A stretch of 40,626 bases of DNA from an uncultured Oscillospiraceae bacterium (GTDB taxonomy: Bacteria > Bacillota > Clostridia > Oscillospirales > Ruminococcaceae): contig CAJTMU010000017.1 of the NCBI GenBank assembly GCA_910577365.1, forward strand, positions 1 to 40,626, in the 5' to 3' direction. A program made the translations under genes and the position numbers. The notes beneath the pieces were generated by a model that had not been told where the DNA came from, ran no database searches, and worked only from the letters and a program-made list of their open reading frames with translations. Positions 32,855 through 40,626 of this stretch are shown piece by piece. The first letter of the stretch is position 1; the number at the start of each line of letters is the position of its first letter.

Positions 32855-33043
32855 AATAAATGGCTGCCGATTTTAGGGATTTGCGGCTTGAGGCGGATTT
32901 TCGGAGAAGCGCTGTGTTGGCGAATGAAGGCACGGTGCGTTTCCGCATTGGTTTGCCCCTCACTCCGCGCAAATGCACTTTGACCCTTTGAGACCCCGAT
33001 TCCGCGCTTTGCGTTGGGGATACAGAATCAGGAGATAAAAAAA

Positions 33044-34450
33044 ATGACATACAAAATAACAGCCGAGGAACTGGCTGTTCAGAAGGATTATATGCGCAGG
33101 GTCGCGGATTTTAACACGCGGCGCGAGCTTCCCCCCGTCGCTCATGTCCACAGTTTCGGCTGTCAGCAGAACGTCAGCGACGGCGAAAAGCTTAAAGGTA
33201 TGCTGGCGGAAATGGGCTACGGGTTTTCTCCAGAGGTCGGCGGAGCGGATTTGGTGCTGTTCAATACATGTGCGGTAAGGGAAAACGCGGAGGACAGGGT
33301 GTTCGGAAATCTCGGCGCACTTAAGCACAACAAGCGGGACAACCCCGATATGCTTATCGGCGTATGCGGCTGCATGGTTCAGCAGGAGCATATTACGGAG
33401 AAGATAAAAAAGAGCTTTCCGCATGTTGATTTTGTTATGGGAACACATGTTCTCCATACTCTCCCCCAGATAATATTCGAGGCGCTTACGCAAAGAAAGA
33501 TGAAGATAAGTATTCCCGAAAGCGACGGGGTTATCGCGGAGGGGCTTCCGCTCAGACGTGAGAACGCGCTTAAGGTCAGCGTGCCGATAATGTACGGGTG
33601 CAATAATTTTTGTACCTACTGCATTGTGCCGTATGTCAGGGGCAGAGAACGCTCACGGGATACGGAGGATATCCTGCGGGAGGTCAGGGCGGCGATAGAC
33701 GGCGGCGCACGGGAGATACTGCTGCTGGGGCAGAACGTCAATTCCTACGGTAAGGAGCTTGGAACGAGCTTTTCGGAGCTGCTGCGCAGGATAAACGATA
33801 TCGAGGGCGAGTTTCGGGTATGCTATATGTCCAGCCACCCCAAGGACGCTACCGAGGAGCTGATAGATACCATCGCGGAGTGCGAAAAGGTAACAAGGCA
33901 CTTTCATCTTCCCGTTCAGTCGGGCAGCAGCCGTATTCTGGAGCTGATGAACAGACGCTATACAAGGGAGCGCTATCTGGAGCTTACGCGGTATATCAGG
34001 GAAAAGATACCCGACGCGGCGCTTACCTCGGATATTATTGTGGGATTCCCCGGGGAGACCTACGAGGATTTCAAGGAGACGCTTTCGCTGATAAGAGAGG
34101 TGCGGTTCGACTCGCTTTACACGTTTATTTACAGCCCGAGAAAGGGAACTAAGGCGGCGGAAATGCCCAACCCCGTTTCCGCGGAGGAAAAGGGCAAATG
34201 GTTCAGGGAGCTGCTGGAGGTTCAGCAGGAGGTTGGCGAGAACGCCTACCGCGGTTATATAGGCAGGGTGATGAGGGTGCTGTGCGAGGGCGTGGGTCGC
34301 ACCCGCGACGGCTGTCTAACAGGTAAGACGCGGCAGAATGTTATTGTGGATTTTGACGGGGACAGAGAGCTTATAGGGCAGTTTGTCAACGTTGAGATAA
34401 CCGGCGCGCTTAACTGGGCGCTGCTGGGAAAACTGGCGGCTGACGGTTGA
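33044..34450 (+). CDS. miaB: tRNA-2-methylthio-N6-dimethylallyladenosine synthase
   Basis: 468 residues. The N-terminal UPF0004 domain has HSFGCQQNVSDGEKL, FNTCAVRENAEDRVFGNLG and CGCMVQ, giving the three Cys of the auxiliary cluster. The radical SAM site is CNNFCTYCIVPYVRGRERSR (about 186-205); CxxxCxxC holds the second cluster. A TRAM domain closes the protein. It adds the methylthio group to i6A37 of tRNAs reading UNN codons. ATG 33044 follows AGGAG by 8 bases. miaA, which makes the substrate, is at the end of the same block. Confidence 0.96.
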   Translation: MTYKITAEELAVQKDYMRRVADFNTRRELPPVAHVHSFGCQQNVSDGEKLKGMLAEMGYGFSPEVGGADLVLFNTCAVRENAEDRVFGNLGALKHNKRDNPDMLIGVCGCMVQQEHITEKIKKSFPHVDFVMGTHVLHTLPQIIFEALTQRKMKISIPESDGVIAEGLPLRRENALKVSVPIMYGCNNFCTYCIVPYVRGRERSRDTEDILREVRAAIDGGAREILLLGQNVNSYGKELGTSFSELLRRINDIEGEFRVCYMSSHPKDATEELIDTIAECEKVTRHFHLPVQSGSSRILELMNRRYTRERYLELTRYIREKIPDAALTSDIIVGFPGETYEDFKETLSLIREVRFDSLYTFIYSPRKGTKAAEMPNPVSAEEKGKWFRELLEVQQEVGENAYRGYIGRVMRVLCEGVGRTRDGCLTGKTRQNVIVDFDGDRELIGQFVNVEITGALNWALLGKLAADG

Positions 34451-34507
34451 CGGCGTAGAGTTTCGGTGCGGCTTCGCTGCATATCAAAAAAGAAGAGCGT
34501 TTTGTTT

Positions 34508-34650
34508 AAGTGAGTAAGGCGCTGAAAGCGAAGAGCAGCAAAACGCCCGCGCAGGAAATTTTTCGCGAGAGCCTGAATACGCAATACGAAGCGAAGCGCA
34601 GTATTGCGTATTCAGGCGGGTCGCGGAAAATTTCAAATCAAAATAAGGAG
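34508..34650 (+). repeat. structured repeat, sub-family A, leader of ylbF
   Basis: Outer arms GAAATTTTTCGCGA (34555-34568) and TCGCGGAAAATTTC (34621-34634) pair with one G-U. CCTGAATACGCAATAC (34572-34587) and GTATTGCGTATTCAGG (34601-34616) are a perfect 16-bp inner stem, with loop GAAGCGAAGCGCA. The left edge has GGCGCTGAAAGC and AAAACGCCCGCGCAG. AAATAAGGAG at the right edge is the ribosome binding site of ylbF. Confidence 0.88.
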
Positions 34651-34657
34651 AAATATT

Positions 34658-35074
34658 ATGGATGTTATCGAGATTACAAGGCAGCTTGGAAAGGCTATTC
34701 AGGCTGACGAGAGGTATATTGACTATGTGAATGCAAAGTCGCGCAACGACGAGGACAAGGAGCTTCAGGAGCTGATAGGAGAGTTCAATCTTATACGTCA
34801 GAATGTTGCGTTTGAGAGCGGCAAACCTGAGGAGGAGCAGGACAAGGAGAAACTCGCGGAGCTTAACAACAAAATGCGCACCGCATACGACGCGGTCATG
34901 GCGAACGAGAATATGGCGCTGTTCACGGTGGCAAAGCAGGGCATGGACGCGCTTATGAATCAGATAAATACTATTCTGACATATTCTATGGAGGGTATGG
35001 ATCCCGAAACCTGCCCGAGCGAGATAGCTGCCGATTGCAGCGGAAGCTGCTCCACCTGCGGCGGGTGCGGATAA
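34658..35074 (+). CDS. ylbF: YlbF/YmcA-family protein with C-terminal cysteine cluster
   Basis: 138 residues. The Com_YlbF helical domain is recognisable from IEITRQLGKAIQADERYIDY to the central DKELQELIGEFNLIRQNVAF. The tail DCSGSCSTCGGCG holds closely spaced Cys residues that could bind an iron-sulfur cluster, as reported for the RicA-RicF-RicT (YmcA-YlbF-YaaT) complex. In Bacillus the complex affects RNase Y activity, mRNA processing and development. ATG 34658 follows AAGGAG by 7 bases, a site provided by the repeat. Its place between miaB and mutS is common in Clostridia. Confidence 0.88.
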   Translation: MDVIEITRQLGKAIQADERYIDYVNAKSRNDEDKELQELIGEFNLIRQNVAFESGKPEEEQDKEKLAELNNKMRTAYDAVMANENMALFTVAKQGMDALMNQINTILTYSMEGMDPETCPSEIAADCSGSCSTCGGCG

Positions 35075-35111
35075 TTCGCAGCAGGCTTTGAACAACGCGA
35101 AACCCACGGAG

Positions 35112-35280
35112 CATAGTCGCTTAAAGTGAAGATAAACAAAGCGCTCATGCATGAATTTCCCGAAAGTCTCTGAGAAAGTGTAACGGAGCGTATGCGTAGT
35201 GTAGCTTTCTTAGAGGGATAGTAACAACAACGCAAAGCGTTGTTGTTACGGTTAGGGAAATTCAAATTTTAAATCAGGAG
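35112..35280 (+). repeat. structured repeat, sub-family C, leader of mutS
   Basis: Outer arms GAATTTCCC (35153-35161) and GGGAAATTC (35255-35263) pair perfectly. Within them are CTCTGAGAAAG (35168-35178) with CTTTCTTAGAG (35205-35215), and GTAACAACAACGC (35221-35233) with GCGTTGTTGTTAC (35237-35249), giving a three-way shape. TTTTAAATCAGGAG at the right edge carries the mutS ribosome binding site. Confidence 0.87.
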
Positions 35281-35285
35281 ATAAA

Positions 35286-37871
35286 ATGGCTCAGAAGGAA
35301 GAAAAAGTATCCCCCATGCTGCGGCAATACCTGGACATAAAGGAAAAATACAAGGACTATGTCCTATTTTTCCGTCTGGGAGATTTTTATGAAATGTTTT
35401 TTGAGGACGCGGTCAATGTGTCGCGGGAGCTGGAGCTTGCTCTTACGGAGCGGGCAGGTTCACCTATGTGCGGAGTGCCCTATCACGCGAGCGAAACTTA
35501 TATAAAAAGGCTTATTGATAAGGGATTCAAGGTGGCTATCTGCGAACAGACTTCCGACCCCGCAACTACAAAGGGGCTGGTGGAGCGCGACGTTATCCGC
35601 CTTGTTACCGCAGGAACGGTAATAGAGGCGAGTATGCTCAGCGAGGACAGTAATAATTATATTACCTGCATATATAATGAGGAGGAGAGCGCAGCCCTGA
35701 TTTTCGCGGATATATCTACTGGTGAAGTTCACGCCTTTGAGGAAAGCGGGGTGGACAGTGAGCAGGAGATAATCACCGAGCTTTCGCGTTTTAAACCCGT
35801 TGAGATACTTATAAACGGCAGATTTCTTGATTTGAAGAAGGTGAATGAATTTGTCACCAACCGCATGAAAAAGTGTCAGTGTGAGATGCTGGATGACGAG
35901 CGGTTTGACGACGGCGATACCTCTATAATTACAGAGCAGTTTGGAAGCGACAGGGACGATATACTGCACTGTTCGCCCGTAATAATGAAGGCGCTTTGCG
36001 CTATGTTCGGATATTTCGGCGAAACTCAGAGAGCTACTGTAAAGCGCTTTGTGAGTTTTACGGTGCATAAGAGCGGAGAATGCATGGGGCTTAATCTTAC
36101 CACGCGGCAGAATCTGGAGATAAGCGAGACTATGCGAACGCGCGACAAGCGCACGACTCTTATGGGCGTGCTGGACAAGACCGTAACGGGAATGGGCAGG
36201 CGGCGGCTTCAAAGCTGGGTGGAGCAGCCGCTTATAAAGCCGACGGAAATCCTCGAGCGGCTGGATGCGGTGGAAGAGCTTACCAAAGATTCCACCGCGG
36301 TTTGCGATATCCGCGACGCGCTTAAGGGGATATACGACCTGGAGCGGCTTATGACGAGGGTGATGTTCAAGTCGGCTTCGCCGCGGGATATTTATTCACT
36401 GGGGCAGACCTGCAAACGGCTTCCCGCGCTGAAAGCGTGCGTGGGACGGCTGGAGTCAAGGCTTTTCGGGAGGCTGTACGGGAATATCAGCGAGCTTACG
36501 GACGTTTCCTCGCTGGTGGAGAACGCCATTTCGGACGAGCCGCCGCAGAGCGTTAAGGACGGCGGGACTATCCGCGACGGGTTCAACGAGGAGATAGACC
36601 GTCTGCGCAGGATATCGCGGGGCGGCGAGGACGTTCTGCGGGAGATTGAAGAGCGTGAGCGGGCGGCTACCGGGATACGCACCCTTAAGGTGGGCAACAA
36701 CCGTGTTTTCGGGTACTACATAGAGGTGTCCAAGAGCTTTGTTTCGCAGGTGCCTGCGCACTACCACCGCAAGCAGACGCTCACCACGGGTGAGCGCTAC
36801 ATAACCGACGAGCTGAAAAAGATTGAGGGAGAGATACTCGGCGCTAACGACAGGATTCTGGCGCTTGAGCAGGCAATTTTTGCGGAAGTAAGAGATTTTA
36901 TCGCCACAAAGCTGGAGGAGATACACATTACGGCAAGGGCGGTCTCGGAGACGGACGCTATTTGCTCATTTGCACAGACCTCCGTTGAGAACAATTATAT
37001 AAAGCCCGAGATAACTCTTGACAGCGTGATAGATATAAAGGACGGCAGACACCCCGTGGTGGAAAAGGTTCTCGGGGACAGACCGTTCACGCCGAACGAT
37101 GTGCTGCTGGACTGCAAAAGCAACAGGCTTATTATCATAACCGGACCCAATATGTCGGGAAAATCCACGTTTATGCGGCAGACCGCGCTTATCGTGCTTA
37201 TGGCGCAGATAGGCTGCTTTGTTCCCGCGAGGTACGCTAAGATAGGCGTTGTGGACAAGATATTCACGCGCGTTGGTGCTTCGGACGACCTTTCCTCGGG
37301 GCAGTCTACGTTTATGGTGGAGATGAACGAGGTCGCGGATATCCTCAAAAACGCCACGCGGAAAAGTTTGGTCATTCTTGATGAGATAGGGCGCGGCACG
37401 TCTACGTTTGACGGAATATCCATCGCGAAATCCGTTGCTGAATATATTTCGGGAAAGAATATTGGCTGCAAGACGCTTTTTGCAACACATTATCATGAGC
37501 TTATCGCGATGGAAAAGGAGTATGAGGGTGTAAGAAATTTCTCCGTAGCAGTATCAAAGCGCGGGGACGATCTCAGATTTCTTCACAAAATAGTAGAGGG
37601 CGGTACGGACGACAGCTATGGGATAGAGGTGGCAAAGCTGGCGGGGCTTCCGCAGAAAGTAATTTCACGCGCGAAAGAGGAACTTAAGGAGCTGGAGGTG
37701 AGCGGCAAGGTGAAGCTTGCCGAAGCGATAGAGCGCAGCGCTGATAAACAATTCAGCTTTACTGCCGTCAATGAGCAGAACGCTATTGCGCGTCTGCGGG
37801 CGGCGGATATCAACAGTATGAGTCCTATGGACGCGCTGATGTTCGTAAAGGAGCTGAAAGATACACTGTGA
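35286..37871 (+). CDS. mutS: DNA mismatch repair protein MutS
   Basis: 861 residues, the normal length for MutS1. The mismatch-reading Phe-x-Glu is in GDFYEMFF (Phe34, Glu36). The ATPase has Walker A TGPNMSGKSTFMRQ (about 618-631), SSGQSTFMVEMNEVADIL and LDEIGRGTSTFDGISIA, and the TLFATHYHEL segment. MutS finds mismatches and recruits MutL. ATG 35286 follows AGGAG by 5-6 bases. It is separated from mutL by 277 bases filled by another structured repeat. Confidence 0.98.
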   Translation: MAQKEEKVSPMLRQYLDIKEKYKDYVLFFRLGDFYEMFFEDAVNVSRELELALTERAGSPMCGVPYHASETYIKRLIDKGFKVAICEQTSDPATTKGLVERDVIRLVTAGTVIEASMLSEDSNNYITCIYNEEESAALIFADISTGEVHAFEESGVDSEQEIITELSRFKPVEILINGRFLDLKKVNEFVTNRMKKCQCEMLDDERFDDGDTSIITEQFGSDRDDILHCSPVIMKALCAMFGYFGETQRATVKRFVSFTVHKSGECMGLNLTTRQNLEISETMRTRDKRTTLMGVLDKTVTGMGRRRLQSWVEQPLIKPTEILERLDAVEELTKDSTAVCDIRDALKGIYDLERLMTRVMFKSASPRDIYSLGQTCKRLPALKACVGRLESRLFGRLYGNISELTDVSSLVENAISDEPPQSVKDGGTIRDGFNEEIDRLRRISRGGEDVLREIEERERAATGIRTLKVGNNRVFGYYIEVSKSFVSQVPAHYHRKQTLTTGERYITDELKKIEGEILGANDRILALEQAIFAEVRDFIATKLEEIHITARAVSETDAICSFAQTSVENNYIKPEITLDSVIDIKDGRHPVVEKVLGDRPFTPNDVLLDCKSNRLIIITGPNMSGKSTFMRQTALIVLMAQIGCFVPARYAKIGVVDKIFTRVGASDDLSSGQSTFMVEMNEVADILKNATRKSLVILDEIGRGTSTFDGISIAKSVAEYISGKNIGCKTLFATHYHELIAMEKEYEGVRNFSVAVSKRGDDLRFLHKIVEGGTDDSYGIEVAKLAGLPQKVISRAKEELKELEVSGKVKLAEAIERSADKQFSFTAVNEQNAIARLRAADINSMSPMDALMFVKELKDTL

Positions 37872-37989
37872 GTAGGCGGACACCGTTGTGGAATGTGAGT
37901 TGCGAGAAATTCTTTAAAATAAACCGCTTCAGGTCAGCCTAATTAAAAGCATTACAGCTGAGAGAAACCCGAAAATTGCGGAGCAAAGG

Positions 37990-38142
37990 TGCTGGAAGCA
38001 TATGTAAACAAAACGCCCGCGCATGAATTTTACGCGATCCTCTGCAATGTCAACACGGAGCGAAGCGAAGAGTTGATATTGCAGAGGGATAGTACGAACG
38101 CAAGGCGTTCGTACGGTGCGGAAAATTCTTTTAGATCAGGAG
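37990..38142 (+). repeat. structured repeat, sub-family C, leader of mutL
   Basis: Outer arms GAATTTT (38025-38031) and AAAATTC (38122-38128). CCTCTGCAATGTCAAC (38039-38054) pairs with GTTGATATTGCAGAGG (38072-38087) with one G-U; GTACGAACGC (38092-38101) pairs perfectly with GCGTTCGTAC (38105-38114). The same GGATAGTA joint links the two hairpins as in the mutS copy. AGATCAGGAG is the mutL ribosome binding site. The left edge AACAAAACGCCCGCGCATG matches the ylbF copy. Confidence 0.87.
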
Positions 38143-38148
38143 AAAAGA

Positions 38149-40143
38149 ATGCCTAAAATAAATTTGTTGGACAAGAGCGTTTATGAGCTTATAGCGGCGG
38201 GCGAGGTTATCGAAAGACCGTCTTCGGTGATAAAGGAGCTGGCGGAAAATTCCGTTGACGCAGGTGCGCGCACCATAACAGTGGAGATAAAGCGCGGCGG
38301 GATAGCTTACATAAGGGTGAGCGACGACGGCTGCGGCATAGCTTACGAGGATATCCCACTGGCATTTCAGCGGCACGCTACCAGCAAGGTTTACTCGGCG
38401 GATGATTTGGACAGGATAAATACGCTTGGGTTCCGCGGCGAGGCTCTGGCTTCGGTCAGCGCCGTAAGCCGTGTGGAGATAGTAACAAAGCGCGCGGAGG
38501 ACAAGTTCGGAAACCTTTATCGGCTGGAGGGCGGAGAGCCGCTGGAATATGATAAAGCGGGCTGCTCGAACGGCACGTCTATAATAATACGGGATCTGTT
38601 TTTCAATACTCCCGCGCGGCTGAAGTTTCTTAAAAAGGATGTGACGGAGGGAAATTACTGCGCGGCGGTGGTGGAAAAGCTGGCACTCTCTCACCCCAAT
38701 GTGTCGTTCAGATTTATACGTGACGGGCGGCAGGCGCTTATAACAAGCGGCGACGGCGATTACTACGGTGCGGTATACGCGGTTTTCGGGAAGCAGTTTG
38801 CAGCGGGGCTTATTCCAGTAGACGGAATATACCGCGATATAAGTGTTACGGGTTACACGTCGTCACCGCTTTTTACAAGGTCTAACCGCAGTATGCAGAG
38901 TTTTTTTGTGAACGGCAGGAGCGTGAAAAGCCCGCTTTGCTGCGCGGCTCTGGAGGAGGCGTACCGCAACAGCATTATGACAGGGAGATTTCCCGCGTGC
39001 GTGCTGTGCGTGAATCTTGATCCCGCTCAGTTTGACGCAAACATTTCGCCCTCAAAGACTGAGGTGCGCTTTTCCAATGAGAAAGCGGTGTTTGACGCTA
39101 TTTATGTGGCAGTAAAAAATGGTTTGACGGGGTATGACGAAAGCCGTGAGATAGAGCTTGCTCCAGCGCCTGCCGTAGTGGCGGAATCTGTGGAAAATAC
39201 TGCTGCGGAGAAATCGGGAGGAAAGTCCGAAAAATATAACGAGGAAAAAGAGGGAGTATCGACGCTGGCTGTACCTTCGGGGCATGAAACGGTTTTCAAA
39301 TCTGCTTCACATGAACCGTTGTTCAAGCCCCAGAACGCAGAGCAGACCACTCTTTCGGGGGTAATGCTGCCAAAGCCAGCGGAAAAGAAGCCTGAGGAAA
39401 CTCCCTTGGAGGAACTGCCGGGGTTTGCATTTTTGTCGCAGAAATCTTTTGAGAAGCGTCCTAAGCCTACAGAAGAGATGCCGGAGAAAACGGAGCAAGA
39501 TCCGCTTGCTCCCGAGACGCTCCCGCATAACGCGGCAGGAGAACGCGCTGAAAAGGACAGAGAAACGTCAGCGCGGCGAGAGGTGCGGGTAATCGGTGAG
39601 CTGTTCAAGACATATATCCTTTGTGAGAGTGAGGGCAGTCTTATGCTTATTGATAAGCACGCTGCGCACGAGCGGATAAACTTTGAGCGTTTCCGAAAAG
39701 GTATCAACAGTCACGGACAGATGCTGCTCGAGCCGCGCGAGGTGTATCTCTCGCCGAAAGAATATGACGCGGTGAGGGGCTTCAGCGGTAAACTGGCAGA
39801 CGTTGGTCTGCTGCTGAAATTTTCCGAGAACGGCAAGGTACTGGTGGAGGGCGTTCCGCAGTATCTCGATTCCGCTGCGCCCGAAGATCTTCTTCAGAGC
39901 GTTGCGAGAATGCTGGCGCAAGGCGGCGGCAGCGCAAAGGGAGAGCTGTTTGACGAGGTGCTGCATATGATGGCATGTAAGGCTTCAATCCGCGCAAACG
40001 AGGACAACGATATCTCGGAGCTTGCCTATCTTGCGGACAAGGTGATAAACGACCGTGAAATACGTTATTGCCCTCATGGCAGACCCGTTCTCACGCAGAT
40101 ATCGAAGCGGCAGATAGAAAAATATTTCGGCAGGATAGTGTAG
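38149..40143 (+). CDS. mutL: DNA mismatch repair protein MutL
   Basis: 664 residues. The GHKL ATPase has KELAENSVDAGARTITVEI, VSDDGCGI, and the ATP lid RHATSKVYSADDLDRINTLG followed by FRGEALAS. A variable Pro/Glu-rich linker spans about 345-480. The C-terminal domain has the endonuclease motif LIDKHAAHERINFE (usual DQHAxxERIxYE, here Lys for Gln), ACKASIRAN and CPHGRPVLTQI, so strand nicking is expected. That suits a species without MutH. ATG 38149 follows AGGAG by 6 bases; the longer frame from 38116 would run through the repeat and was rejected. Confidence 0.97.
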   Translation: MPKINLLDKSVYELIAAGEVIERPSSVIKELAENSVDAGARTITVEIKRGGIAYIRVSDDGCGIAYEDIPLAFQRHATSKVYSADDLDRINTLGFRGEALASVSAVSRVEIVTKRAEDKFGNLYRLEGGEPLEYDKAGCSNGTSIIIRDLFFNTPARLKFLKKDVTEGNYCAAVVEKLALSHPNVSFRFIRDGRQALITSGDGDYYGAVYAVFGKQFAAGLIPVDGIYRDISVTGYTSSPLFTRSNRSMQSFFVNGRSVKSPLCCAALEEAYRNSIMTGRFPACVLCVNLDPAQFDANISPSKTEVRFSNEKAVFDAIYVAVKNGLTGYDESREIELAPAPAVVAESVENTAAEKSGGKSEKYNEEKEGVSTLAVPSGHETVFKSASHEPLFKPQNAEQTTLSGVMLPKPAEKKPEETPLEELPGFAFLSQKSFEKRPKPTEEMPEKTEQDPLAPETLPHNAAGERAEKDRETSARREVRVIGELFKTYILCESEGSLMLIDKHAAHERINFERFRKGINSHGQMLLEPREVYLSPKEYDAVRGFSGKLADVGLLLKFSENGKVLVEGVPQYLDSAAPEDLLQSVARMLAQGGGSAKGELFDEVLHMMACKASIRANEDNDISELAYLADKVINDREIRYCPHGRPVLTQISKRQIEKYFGRIV

Positions 40144-40160
40144 AGGCTGCGGGGGTGCTT

Positions 40161-40626
40161 ATGAAAAGGATAATAGTGGTCTGCGGAGCCACCGCTTCAG
40201 GAAAAACGGCGCTGGCAGTAGAGCTTGCCAAAATTTACGGCGGAGAGATAATCTCTGCGGATTCCATGCAGATATATACAGATATGGATATTGCTTCCGC
40301 CAAAGCGACCCCCGAGGAGCAGAAGGGTGTTACACATCATCTGCTCGGGTTTCTGGATCCGTCCGAGAGCTTTTCGGTGGCAGATTATGTGGGGCTGGCA
40401 AACGAGTGTGCGGCGGATATTCTTTCAAGAGGGAGGATACCTGTAATCTGCGGCGGAACGGGGCTTTATATCTCCTCTTTCGTGGACAATATCACCTTTG
40501 ACGACAGCCGCTGTGATTATGAGTTCCGTGAGGAAATGGAGCAATTCGCACAGAAAAACGGAAACGGTGCTTTGCTGGATAAACTGCGGGATATCGACCC
40601 TGAAACTGCGGAAATGCTCCATGAAA
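40161..40626 (+). CDS. miaA: tRNA dimethylallyltransferase, 3' end outside the window
   Basis: The first 155 residues. The P-loop CGATASGKTALAVELA, then GGEIISADSMQIYTDMDIAS (family SADSxQxY) and HHLLGFLDPSESFSVADYV, ending with PVICGGTGLYISSFVD, are clear MiaA marks. It puts the dimethylallyl group on A37 of tRNAs reading UNN codons, the step before MiaB. ATG 40161 follows GGGGGTG by 4 bases and 17 bases after mutL, so it shares the mutL transcript. Confidence 0.96.
   Translation, partial: MKRIIVVCGATASGKTALAVELAKIYGGEIISADSMQIYTDMDIASAKATPEEQKGVTHHLLGFLDPSESFSVADYVGLANECAADILSRGRIPVICGGTGLYISSFVDNITFDDSRCDYEFREEMEQFAQKNGNGALLDKLRDIDPETAEMLHE

Noticed and set aside
35460..36212. 250-codon minus-strand frame in mutS
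   Set aside because: Entirely antisense to conserved MutS domains; no start context.
39102..39707. Ser-rich 201-codon minus-strand frame in mutL
   Set aside because: Antisense of the Glu/Lys/Pro-rich MutL linker, which naturally gives Ser/Phe-rich antisense text.

Overview
This window looks like chromosome from a Gram-positive anaerobe of the class Clostridia, probably the Ruminococcaceae/Oscillospiraceae. That rests on strong AGGAGG-type ribosome binding sites, frequent closely spaced or overlapping genes, and a housekeeping set typical of the group (lepA-hemW, prmA, recD2-comFC, miaB-ylbF-mutS-mutL-miaA). It also rests on a sporulation-type YlbJ-like membrane protein and a TIGR04086 membrane protein. 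The genus cannot be fixed from the sequence alone. No rRNA, tRNA or CRISPR array was seen.

Layout. 1-3250 is the right end of a prophage: the end of a tail fibre gene, a small gene remnant, holin, amidase, and a frameshifted DNA adenine methylase followed by a terminator. 3250-6050 is a graveyard of decayed genes: a Cys-rich protein fragment welded to the back of a dead aldo/keto reductase, then a dead tetR and a dead flavin reductase in one minus-strand operon, then an IS30-type transposase remnant. 6100-9430 carries, on the minus strand, a lipid kinase, a YlbJ-like protein and a TIGR04086 protein, separated by a tandem array of a structured repeat. 9750-12754 is a three-gene ABC importer of the TrpXYZ type. 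13034-15556 holds an unknown charged protein behind a sigma-28-like promoter and an acetyltransferase-nucleotidyltransferase fusion. 15649-16789 is azlCD. 17185-19624 is a mixed set: acetyltransferase, phosphodiesterase, unknown membrane-anchored protein and a TARG1-like macro-domain protein. 19682-23765 is lepA-hemW and a CE2-like esterase. 24163-25745 holds a small XRE regulator, a rhomboid protease and a flavin/PLP-fold protein, followed by a second, decayed rhomboid tail. 25980-27354 is a minus-strand pair of exported proteins, one a metal-less LytM domain. 27536-40626 is the housekeeping block (prmA, recD2, comFC, an unknown gene, miaB, ylbF, mutS, mutL, start of miaA).

The most striking feature is a family of intergenic structured repeats, at least ten copies in three sub-families. 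All share an A/T-rich outer stem; the enclosed hairpins differ in sequence between copies while their pairing is kept. At five loci (before a GNAT gene, an unknown membrane protein, ylbF, mutS and mutL) the 3' edge of the element contains the Shine-Dalgarno sequence of the next gene, so the element forms the immediate leader of that mRNA. This could be a mobile palindromic element that has been domesticated, or a genuine RNA regulatory motif. It is the best candidate here for something undescribed.
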